From Chromatiales bacterium (GTDB lineage: Bacteria > Pseudomonadota > Gammaproteobacteria > JAGRCI01), in the NCBI GenBank assembly GCA_020445565.1, contig JAGRGI010000004.1:1-39760 (forward strand): a DNA stretch of 39,760 nucleotides, given 5' to 3'. The first letter of the stretch is position 1. Each line of letters begins with the position of its first letter. This document shows, piece by piece, positions 33,347-39,760 of the stretch. The notes under the pieces were generated by a model, which worked only from the letters and a program-made list of their open reading frames with translations, searched no databases and was not told where the DNA came from. The translations under genes and the position numbers were made by a program.

Positions 33347-34375
33347 ATGAGTTGCAAGGTACACGTGGACCCCAGCGGTCACGAATTTTCTGTCGATACC
33401 GGGGAATCCGTGCTCACCGCCGCCCTGCGGCACGGTCTGATCATTCCCTACGGCTGTCGCAATGGCGCCTGCGGCGCTTGCAAGGGTAACGTTCTTAAAG
33501 GGAAGGTGCACTACCCCAGCGGTAAGCGCTCCGCTCTCAGCGACGAGGATGAGGCCGCCGGTTTGGCGCTGTTTTGTCAGGCGGAGCCGTTGGCCGACCT
33601 CACCATACAGGTGCGCGAAATTCGTACCGCGACCGAGGTTGAAACCAAGCGACTCCCCTGTCGGGTGGTCAAAATGGAACGCCTTACCCACGATGTCATG
33701 CGCCTGTATCTGAAGCTTCCCGAGAGCGAGCGCTTACAGTTCTTGGCCGGCCAGTACATCGAATTCCTGCTCAAGGATGGTCGTCGCAGGGCCTTTTCCA
33801 TTGCCAATGCCCCTCACGATGACGATTTGATTGAATTGCACATCCGCCACGTGCCGGGTGGCAGTTTCACCGATCATGTCTTCAATGAACTGAAGGAAAA
33901 ATCGATTCTCCGCCTGGAAGGTCCGTTCGGAAATTTCTATCTGCGCGAGGATTCAGATCGTCCCATCGTCCTGATGGCGGGAGGTACGGGCTTTGCCCCC
34001 ATCAAGGGCATTATCGAACATGCCATCGCCCTCGGGCTGGAGCGCCCGGTGGACCTGTATTGGGGCGTGCGTGCCAAGCGAGACCTCTATCTGGGAGAGC
34101 TGGCGGCCTCCTGGGAGCAGAGTCTGGCGCATTTTCGTTTCATTCCGGTGCTTTCTGAGCCGGCGCGGGAGGACGACTGGACCGGCAGAACCGGATGGGT
34201 GCACGACGCGGTGGTGGCTGACTATCCTGACTTATCCGGTTTCGACGTCTACATGGGGGGGCCTCCCCCTATGGTGGAGGCCGGCAAAAAGACCTTTGTC
34301 GAGGCGGGTTTAGCGGAGGACCATCTGTACTTCGATTCGTTTGAATTTGCTGCCGACGTGCCTGGAACGGCGTGA
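33347..34375 (+). CDS. 2Fe-2S ferredoxin/FAD/NAD(P)H reductase (CDP-6-deoxyglucoseen reductase-like)
   Basis: A 342-residue soluble oxidoreductase of three parts. An N-terminal plant-type 2Fe-2S domain has ligands C37, C42, C45 and C77 (YGCRNGACGACKG and LFCQAEP). An FAD domain follows with RAFSIANAP, the RxYS-type motif. The NAD(P) domain has MAGGTGFAPIKGI and YMGGPPPMVEAG. Homologues are often annotated as CDP-6-deoxy-delta-3,4-glucoseen reductase, but many in Proteobacteria serve as electron donors for unidentified oxygenases. No dideoxysugar genes lie nearby, so that name should not be taken literally. It is followed by phosphoribulokinase after a 234-base spacer. Confidence 0.88.
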   Translation: MSCKVHVDPSGHEFSVDTGESVLTAALRHGLIIPYGCRNGACGACKGNVLKGKVHYPSGKRSALSDEDEAAGLALFCQAEPLADLTIQVREIRTATEVETKRLPCRVVKMERLTHDVMRLYLKLPESERLQFLAGQYIEFLLKDGRRRAFSIANAPHDDDLIELHIRHVPGGSFTDHVFNELKEKSILRLEGPFGNFYLREDSDRPIVLMAGGTGFAPIKGIIEHAIALGLERPVDLYWGVRAKRDLYLGELAASWEQSLAHFRFIPVLSEPAREDDWTGRTGWVHDAVVADYPDLSGFDVYMGGPPPMVEAGKKTFVEAGLAEDHLYFDSFEFAADVPGTA

Positions 34376-34427
34376 CTTCCCCAAGTAAAACAGCCGATTG
34401 CATCAAAATGTCTTTGCCGTGGGGCGC

Positions 34428-34456
34428 TGGACTTGCCCCTGCTAAGCATGGATAAT
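34428..34456 (+). promoter_or_regulatory. Possible phosphoribulokinase promoter
   Basis: TGGACT (34428-34433), a 17-base spacer and GATAAT (34451-34456) would give a ~145-base leader before the prkB ATG. I found no clear CbbR-type inverted repeat in the 34376-34609 spacer. Confidence 0.5.
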
Positions 34457-34609
34457 CCGGCGCATTTCTGCGCGAGCATAAAGCAACACCTCTGAATCGG
34501 CGGCGCAAAGACCGCCTCCTTCCGGGGCTAGCCAGGGGGTTTTCCTGGTGAAGTCTCGGGATCGCGCGCCAAGGATCTCAAAGCCAATCTCCAAACGAGG
34601 GCCAATTCC

Positions 34610-35488
34610 ATGTCGGTTAAACACCCCGTAGTGGCAGTGACCGGTTCGTCCGGTGCCGGTACCACCACCGTGAAGCGCGCTTTCGAGCACATCTTCCTGC
34701 GTGAAAAGGTCAATCCCCTGGTTGTCGAGGGCGACAGCTTTCACCGTTACAGCCGGATGGAGATGCGTGAGGCGGTGAAAAAGGCCGAGGAGGAGGGCCG
34801 CGATCTCAGCCATTTCGGACCCCAAGCCAATCTTTTTGCCGAATTGGCAAATACCTTCAAGACCTACGGCGAAACCGGCAGCTGCAAGCGGCGCTACTAC
34901 CTGCATAGCCCGGAAGAGGCTGCTCCCTACGGGCAGGAACCCGGTGAGTTCACTCCCTGGGAAGAGATTCCCGCGGGCACCGATCTGCTGTTCTACGAAG
35001 GGCTGCATGGTGGTGTCGTGGATGGGGACGTGCGTGTGGCGGACTACGTCGACCTGTTGGTCGGCGTGGTGCCCATTGTCAATTTGGAATGGATCCAGAA
35101 GATTCATCGCGACAAGGCCGAGCGCGGCTACTCCGCCGAAGCCATCGTCGATACCATCCTGCGCCGCATGCCGGATTACGTGAACTACATCACCCCGCAG
35201 TTCTCCCTGACGGATGTGAACTTCCAGCGCGTGCCGACGGTGGATACCTCCAACCCGTTCATCGCCCGCGACATCCCGACCCCGGATGAGAGCTTCGTGG
35301 TGATCCGTTTCCGCGATCCGCGTAAATTCGGCACCGATTTCCCCTACCTGCTCTCCATGTTGGATGGCTCCTTCATGTCCCGGCGCAATTCCATCGTGGT
35401 CCCCGGCGGCAAGATGGGCTTCGCCATGGAAATCATTCTGGCGCCGATCCTGGAGAAGATGATGGACAAGGCTGAGGCGGCTCGCTGA
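34610..35488 (+). CDS. prkB: Phosphoribulokinase
   Basis: Phosphorylates ribulose 5-phosphate to ribulose 1,5-bisphosphate, the CO2 acceptor for RuBisCO; a marker of the Calvin-Benson cycle. The 292-residue length and sequence are of the proteobacterial class I (octameric) type. The P-loop is GSSGAGTTT (12-20), followed by VVEGDSFHRYSR (substrate Asp and His), the conserved LLFYEGLHGG Walker-B region and the IHRDKAERGYSAEA segment. GAGGG upstream supports the ATG. It appears monocistronic, with its own terminator and no RuBisCO genes in the window. Confidence 0.97.
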   Translation: MSVKHPVVAVTGSSGAGTTTVKRAFEHIFLREKVNPLVVEGDSFHRYSRMEMREAVKKAEEEGRDLSHFGPQANLFAELANTFKTYGETGSCKRRYYLHSPEEAAPYGQEPGEFTPWEEIPAGTDLLFYEGLHGGVVDGDVRVADYVDLLVGVVPIVNLEWIQKIHRDKAERGYSAEAIVDTILRRMPDYVNYITPQFSLTDVNFQRVPTVDTSNPFIARDIPTPDESFVVIRFRDPRKFGTDFPYLLSMLDGSFMSRRNSIVVPGGKMGFAMEIILAPILEKMMDKAEAAR

Positions 35489-35511
35489 GGCGTCACGCCA
35501 AAGGTCAATCG

Positions 35512-35538
35512 AACCCGGCTACGGCCGGGTTTTTTTTT
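35512..35538 (+). terminator. Terminator of prkB
   Basis: A perfect 8-bp stem AACCCGGC/GCCGGGTT (35512-35519, 35524-35531) with a TACG loop runs into nine Ts. Confidence 0.95.
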
Positions 35539-35652
35539 GACGTGAGTTTTTGGAATACCTTTGGGCCTTCGTGGGTTGTTGGTCCAGGCACAGGCAGGTA
35601 ACGCCGAGCAATTCATTGGTGACATCATTCGCTGGTGCCGTACAATCGTCAC

Positions 35653-36780
35653 ATGGAAAAGCGAGCGTTCTCCTTCGGGGTGGGCGTCGACCCGGACTGG
35701 CGACGGGCGGCGGGGCAGTGCATCCACGCAATCACCCACGGGCCCTCCAACAACGGTTTGGGCTTCCTGTACGCCACCAACGATTTTGGGACCGAACTGG
35801 ATTCGGTGATCGGTTTTCTGCGCCAGGAGACAGGCGTCGAGCATTGGGTCGGTGCGCTCAGCGACGCGATCTGCGCAGGCGATCAGGAAATTTATACCGG
35901 TCCCGCCATGGCTGCTTTGGTGACCGATCTTCAGCCTGAGCAATACCGCCTGCTACCGAATATTACCGACTCAGTCCAATCCGCCCTGAGTTCGACACGG
36001 GAATGGCGCGTATCCCATGGCATGTCCCTCGGGGTGGTGCACGGTGATCCGCGCAACCCGAGGGTCCCGGACCTGTTGACGTCTCTGGGCGACAGGCTGG
36101 GTAACGGGTTCCTGGTCGGCGGACTTTGCGTGGGTGAGGCACAGGATCAGCAGCTTGCCGATCACGCCAGCAATGGCGGTCTCAGCGGGGTGTTGCTGGG
36201 GTCCGACGTGCCGGTTTACACCAGCCATACTCAAGGGTGCGCACTGATCGGCAAGCGTCGCGTGGTCACTGAGGCGGACCGCAACATTATCGTCAGCATC
36301 GATGGGAAACGCGCGCTGGAGGTGTTTCGCGAAGATATCGGTGAGCTGCTGGCGCGGGATCTCAGCAAGATCGGTGGATACATTTTTGCCGCATTGCCGT
36401 TGCCTGGGTCGGACACCGGCGATTACATGGTGCGCAACCTGCTTGGCATAGATGAAGGCAACGGCCTGCTGGCCGTTGGGGATTATGTGCTTGCGGGTCA
36501 GTCCATACAGTTTGCCCGCCGCGATACCGCCAGCGCGGTGGCGGATCTGGACCGCATGTTGTCCGGTCTGGGGCGTCGTGTTGGGTCCCAAGGGGTTCGG
36601 GGCGCCCTTTACCACACTTGCCTGGGCAGAGGACGTCATCAGTTTGGTCCTGATTCGCGCGAACTGAAACAGATTCAGAAAGCCTTGGGGGATATTCCAC
36701 TCGTTGGCATGTTCGCCAATGGCGAAATCTACCATCAGCGGCTGTACGGCTACACCGGCGTGCTGACGCTCTTGGGCTGA
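35653..36780 (+). CDS. FIST-domain protein
   Basis: A ~375-residue soluble protein made of FIST_N (about 1-200) and FIST_C (about 215-370) domains. Recognisable parts are VEHWVGALSDAICAGDQEIY, FLVGGLCVGEAQ, GVLLGSDVPVYTSHTQGC (joining the two halves) and the terminal PLVGMFANGEIYHQRLYGYTG. FIST is a presumed small-ligand sensory domain, possibly for amino acids, usually attached to or near signalling proteins. Here no output domain is fused. The start is the ATG at 35653 (MEKRAFSF) or a GTG six codons upstream (35635); neither has a good ribosome site. It ends one base before tatD begins. Confidence 0.88.
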   Translation: MEKRAFSFGVGVDPDWRRAAGQCIHAITHGPSNNGLGFLYATNDFGTELDSVIGFLRQETGVEHWVGALSDAICAGDQEIYTGPAMAALVTDLQPEQYRLLPNITDSVQSALSSTREWRVSHGMSLGVVHGDPRNPRVPDLLTSLGDRLGNGFLVGGLCVGEAQDQQLADHASNGGLSGVLLGSDVPVYTSHTQGCALIGKRRVVTEADRNIIVSIDGKRALEVFREDIGELLARDLSKIGGYIFAALPLPGSDTGDYMVRNLLGIDEGNGLLAVGDYVLAGQSIQFARRDTASAVADLDRMLSGLGRRVGSQGVRGALYHTCLGRGRHQFGPDSRELKQIQKALGDIPLVGMFANGEIYHQRLYGYTGVLTLLG

Positions 36781-36781
36781 T

Positions 36782-37561
36782 ATGCTGGACCTCGTCGATA
36801 GCCATTGCCACCTGGACGACGACAGCTTTGCCCCTGACCGAGAGGCGGTCATTCGGCGTGCTCGGGAGGCAGGGGTGCGCCAACAGGTGATCCCGGCGAT
36901 TCGCGCCGCCGACTGGCCGCGAGTTCACGATTTGTGCGAACAAGTCTCGGGCTTGTTCCCTGCCTATGGTTTGCACCCGATGTATCTGGCGGATCATCGA
37001 CCTGAACATCTGGACCGATTGGGGGAGTTCCTGGATGCCCACCCTGCCGTGGCTGTGGGCGAATGTGGCCTGGATTTTTATGTGCCGGGTCTCGATGTCC
37101 AGGCACAGGAGCACTATCTCAGCGGCCAGTTCGTCATTGCGCTGAGCCTGGGTCTGCCGGTGATCGTGCACGCCCGCAGGGCTCTTGATCGGGTGCTTTG
37201 GCATATCCGTCGAAACCCCGGTTTGCGTGGCGTGGTACATAGCTTCTCAGGCAGCGAGCAACAGGCCAGGCAATTGACCGATCTGGGCTTTGTTCTGGGG
37301 CTGGGTGGGCCACTGACCTATCCCCGGGCCAATCGATTGCGTCGCCTGGCGCGCGAGCTTCCCATGTCTGCCCTGCTGTTGGAGACCGATGCGCCGGACC
37401 AGCCTCTGGCCGGGTTTCAGGGTCAGCGCAACGAGCCTGCGCGTGTTCTGACGGTTGCCATGGAACTGGCCGCCGTGCGTGGCGAGCCTGCTGAGGTGAT
37501 CGCTGCGACCACCTCAGCAACGGCTCGCTCGCTCTTTTCCTTGCCGCCCCCCGGTTCCTGA
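36782..37561 (+). CDS. TatD family metal-dependent hydrolase (DNase)
   Basis: A 259-residue TIM-barrel amidohydrolase-type metalloenzyme. Members of the TatD family have 3'-5' DNase or D-aminoacyl-tRNA deacylase-like activity. Metal ligands are visible in DSHCHLDDDSF, the Glu in VGECGLDFY, His in VIVHARRALD, His in GVVHSFSGS and Asp in LLETDAPDQP. The start is ATG at 36782, one base after the FIST gene, so the two are likely co-translated. Several TatD paralogues per genome are usual, and which one this is cannot be told. Confidence 0.93.
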   Translation: MLDLVDSHCHLDDDSFAPDREAVIRRAREAGVRQQVIPAIRAADWPRVHDLCEQVSGLFPAYGLHPMYLADHRPEHLDRLGEFLDAHPAVAVGECGLDFYVPGLDVQAQEHYLSGQFVIALSLGLPVIVHARRALDRVLWHIRRNPGLRGVVHSFSGSEQQARQLTDLGFVLGLGGPLTYPRANRLRRLARELPMSALLLETDAPDQPLAGFQGQRNEPARVLTVAMELAAVRGEPAEVIAATTSATARSLFSLPPPGS

Positions 37562-38118
37562 CCTAACACGTCCCGGCCGGCGGTGTGCTGCCGCCAGCGA
37601 ACATTGAGTAGCGTATGGGCTATCCCGCTTATTCGATTCGCTGCCGTATTTCCGCGTCGTGTTGATGCCTGCTGCAACATTTCAAATACCCATTTGCGTC
37701 TGCTTCCTTGCCTGAACGGTATCGGAATAGCTGAGATTCGATTAACTCGCTACGATTTCGGCGCACTAAGCCGAAATTTGGGGAAATTAGGGAAAACCCT
37801 ATGGACACTGTCCACACTTAGTGAGAAATTCCTCTCACAACATAACGATCTTTGCCCTTGGCGGCGAAGTGAAATAAAGGCGTTTCGGGGTCGGTGAAGT
37901 CGACCTTCGTCATTGCTCAGGCAGAGCGTCATGGGTTTGATGTGCCTGGATGCCGTGGTTCCCCATGCGTTCATCATTGCGTTTTCCCTAGGCGGGTTTT
38001 TCGTGGACGAGAACACCAGTCCGGCGTAGATGGGGAGGGCCTCGTTGCGGCTCTCTGGCGGTGTCGGGCGGGCAGGAACGGTCCATGGCGGTATTCGCCG
38101 CGGGCGGAAGGTGTCTTA
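37562..38118. other. Intergenic region with a cluster of short perfect inverted repeats
   Basis: 557 bases without a convincing gene. Four perfect dyads follow one another. They are ATTTCGGC/GCCGAAAT (37755-37777), TAGGG-AAAA-CCCTA (37788-37801), TGGAC-ACT-GTCCA (37802-37814) and GTGAGA/TCTCAC (37821-37838). An isolated hairpin GGCGG/CCGCC lies near 37580 just after tatD, without a T-run. The stretch around 37690-37880 is AT-richer than the flanks. Open frames on both strands here lack any family resemblance or ribosome site. The cluster could be operators, a structured RNA or decayed sequence. Confidence 0.6.
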
Positions 38119-38862
38119 ATGGAGCATCCCCAAATTCGAACTGAACTGCTTGTGGGGAAGCAGGGGCTCGAAGAATTGGCCGGTAGCCGTATTCTGGTCG
38201 TTGGACTGGGCGGTGTCGGTGCTTACGCTGCTGAGTCCCTGGCGCGCGGTGGCGTCGGTCGGATGACTATCGTCGACCACGACCTGGTTTCCATCTCCAA
38301 TCTCAACCGGCAATTGTGCGCCCTGCGTTCGACCCTGGGGCGTCCCAAGGCTCGGGTGATGGCGGAGCGTTTGCTGGACATCAATCCCTTGCTCGATCTC
38401 ACCGTGTTGGATCAGTTCATCATGCCGGATGAGGCGCCCGGTTTGATTCGCCGCGGTGGCTACGATTTTGTCGCCGACTGCATCGACACGGTGGCCAGCA
38501 AGGCCGCGCTGATTGCGGCCGCCCGCCAAGTGGGCGTGCCGCTGATTTCCAGTCTGGGGGCGGGTAATCGCCTGGACCCGGCCCAAGTGAAGTTCGGCTA
38601 CCTTGACGAGACAACGGGAGACGGGGTGGCGCGGGCGTTGTGCAAGCAGCTCCGTCCCCTGGGGGTGGATCTGCATGTGCCGGCAATCTACTCCACCGAG
38701 CCTTCCCGTGCGCCTGCCGAATCGGCGATAGCTCAGGATGAAATCAATGGCTCGATGGGCCGAGCGGTCAATGGCTCGATTTCGTACCTGCCGGCGATCT
38801 TCGGCCTGACGATGTCAGGTGCGATTATCCGCTCGTTGCTCGGATTTACTCTACCAAGGTGA
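38119..38862 (+). CDS. tcdA: tRNA threonylcarbamoyladenosine dehydratase (TcdA/CsdL)
   Basis: An E1-like ThiF-superfamily enzyme that uses ATP to cyclise t6A37 of tRNA to ct6A. It has 247 residues, starting MEHPQIRTELLVGKQGLEEL. The nucleotide-binding GLGGVGAYAAESLARGGVG, the adenylation-site segment DHDLVSISNLNRQL and the DCIDTVASKAALI strand are as in the family. GGAAGG at 38105-38110 supports the ATG at 38119; the frame extends 75 codons upstream without resemblance to anything. The 3' end overlaps the convergent pilU-like gene by 17 bases. Confidence 0.95.
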   Translation: MEHPQIRTELLVGKQGLEELAGSRILVVGLGGVGAYAAESLARGGVGRMTIVDHDLVSISNLNRQLCALRSTLGRPKARVMAERLLDINPLLDLTVLDQFIMPDEAPGLIRRGGYDFVADCIDTVASKAALIAAARQVGVPLISSLGAGNRLDPAQVKFGYLDETTGDGVARALCKQLRPLGVDLHVPAIYSTEPSRAPAESAIAQDEINGSMGRAVNGSISYLPAIFGLTMSGAIIRSLLGFTLPR

Positions 38863-39760
38863 CGTTCTCCATGCCGTCACCCATTCGATTGGGATCTTCC
38901 GTATTGTGCAGTTTGATCATCAAGCGTACCTCGTTTTCCGAGGTGGCGTGGCGTAGTGCTTCTTCCTCACCGATCACCCCGACACGATAGAGATCGAAGA
39001 TCGACTGGTCGAAGGTTTGCATTCCCAATTCCGTGGAGCGACGGATCACGTCACGGATTTTGTGAAACTCTCCCTTGCGGATCAGGTCCGCTACCAGGCC
39101 TGTATTCAGCAATACCTCCACGGCAACGCGGCGTCCGTTGCCGTCGGCGGTGGGAACGAGTTGCTGGCCGATGATGGCGCGCAGGTTTGTCGCCAGATCG
39201 GCCAGATAGACTTGGCGTTGCTCGCGCGGAAAGAAATTGAGGATGCGTTCGAGGGCCTGGGTCGTATCGTTGGCGTGCAGGGTGGTGAAACACAGATGGC
39301 CGGTTTCGGCGAAATGCATGGCGTGGTCCATGGTCTCCATCTGCCTGACTTCGCCGATGAGCATGGTGTCGGGTGCCTGGCGCAGTGCATTCTTCAGGCC
39401 CACCAGGTAGGACACCGTATCGATACCGACCTCGCGCTGGGTGACGATGCAGCGTTCGTGGGTATGGGTGAACTCCACCGGGTCTTCGATACAGATGATG
39501 TGGCCATCGAAATTACGGTTGCGATGGCCGACCATGGCGGCCAGGGTGGTCGATTTTCCGCTGCCGGTTGCGCCCACCAGGATCACCAAGCCGCGCTGGG
39601 CCATGGACAGTTCGGCAATCACCGACGGCAGATGCAATTCTTCGAAGGTGGGGATGCGGCTCTCGATGCGGCGGATCACCATGCCCGAGGTGTTTCTCTG
39701 CACGTAGGCGCTGACGCGAAAGCGCCCCAGTTCCCTGGAGCCCACGGCGAAGTTGCACTC
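38846..39760 (-). CDS. pilU: PilU-type type IV pilus ATPase (copy 2, 5' end outside window)
   Basis: The C-terminal ~304 residues of a second PilT/PilU-family retraction ATPase, read in from the right edge (ECNFAVGSRELGRFRVSAYVQRN). Walker A GATGSGKST, Asp box IEDPVEF, Walker B DTMLIGEVR and His box AETGHLCFTTLHAND are intact. The RRIESRIPTFEELHLP and RSTELGMQTFDQSIFDLY stretches are close to PilU of Pseudomonas. Together with the gene at 848-2011 the region has two PilU-like proteins and no PilT. The missing part should hold the start and the N-terminal PAS-like domain. Confidence 0.92.
   Translation of the reverse strand, partial: ECNFAVGSRELGRFRVSAYVQRNTSGMVIRRIESRIPTFEELHLPSVIAELSMAQRGLVILVGATGSGKSTTLAAMVGHRNRNFDGHIICIEDPVEFTHTHERCIVTQREVGIDTVSYLVGLKNALRQAPDTMLIGEVRQMETMDHAMHFAETGHLCFTTLHANDTTQALERILNFFPREQRQVYLADLATNLRAIIGQQLVPTADGNGRRVAVEVLLNTGLVADLIRKGEFHKIRDVIRRSTELGMQTFDQSIFDLYRVGVIGEEEALRHATSENEVRLMIKLHNTEDPNRMGDGMENVTLVE

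Noticed and set aside
37894..38118. 75-codon upstream extension of tcdA
   Set aside because: The TcdA family begins at MEHPQIRTELL (38119), which has its own ribosome site; the upstream residues show no resemblance to the family.

Overview
The window is a gene-dense piece of a gammaproteobacterial chromosome. It is almost entirely housekeeping genes, with no insertion sequence, prophage, integron or CRISPR array visible. Several neighbourhoods are typical of Gammaproteobacteria: TIGR02449-zapA-ssrS(6S RNA)-5-FCL divergent from ygfB-pepP-ubiH-ubiI, glnE-ilvE, and rplM-rpsI. A proteobacterial phosphoribulokinase points to Calvin-cycle autotrophy. A caa3-type cytochrome oxidase and three ubiquinone-biosynthesis monooxygenases point to aerobic respiration. 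My inference is a chemolithoautotrophic, Chromatiales-like (possibly sulfur-oxidising) bacterium; the species is not recognised.

Layout. 1-2.0 kb: 3' part of groEL, a terminator, and a PilU-type pilus retraction ATPase on the minus strand. 2.2-7.5 kb: a plus-strand run of glnE, ilvE, a small zinc-finger gene and an O-antigen-ligase-like gene. 7.5-10.2 kb: coq7 on the minus strand, then a SulP anion transporter behind an AT-rich promoter containing a dyad. 10.2-12.1 kb: a perfect 17-bp stem-loop, a thioredoxin-like 2Fe-2S ferredoxin, a strong promoter followed by tandem intrinsic terminators (candidate small RNA or leader), rplM-rpsI and tRNA-Gln(CUG). 12.2-16.3 kb: porin, YqaA-like membrane protein, rpiA (minus) and ilvA. 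16.3-22.6 kb: EVE-domain gene, 5-FCL, 6S RNA, zapA and TIGR02449 on minus, then ygfB, pepP, ubiH and ubiI on plus. 22.8-32.3 kb: terminal oxidase region, with DUF2244, coxB (cytochrome c fusion), coxA, an unusually small 40-codon gene, ctaG and coxC; then a minus-strand DUF2909 gene, SURF1, a SCO-like protein, ctaA, ctaB and a coupled inositol-phosphatase-family gene. 32.4-39.76 kb: SDR-family gene (minus), 2Fe-2S/flavin reductase, phosphoribulokinase, FIST-domain gene, tatD, a 557-bp intergenic region with clustered dyads, tcdA, and a second truncated pilU-like gene running off the right edge.

How the genes fit together. The oxidase block holds the structural subunits (CoxA/B/C), the CuB insertion factor (CtaG), heme A synthesis (CtaA, CtaB) and assembly factors (SURF1, a SCO-like protein, the 40-residue membrane protein). 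Coq7, UbiH and UbiI supply hydroxylation steps for the ubiquinone that feeds the respiratory chain. RpiA and PrkB sit on the pentose-phosphate/Calvin branch.

I do not see a clearly novel multigene system. The best leads are non-coding: the tandem-terminator transcript before rplM, the perfect 17-bp stem-loop at 10278-10318, the dyad cluster at 37755-37838, and the 6S RNA that covers the only ATG of the 5-FCL reading frame. On the protein side, the SCO-like protein keeps CxxxC but appears to lack the copper-binding histidine.
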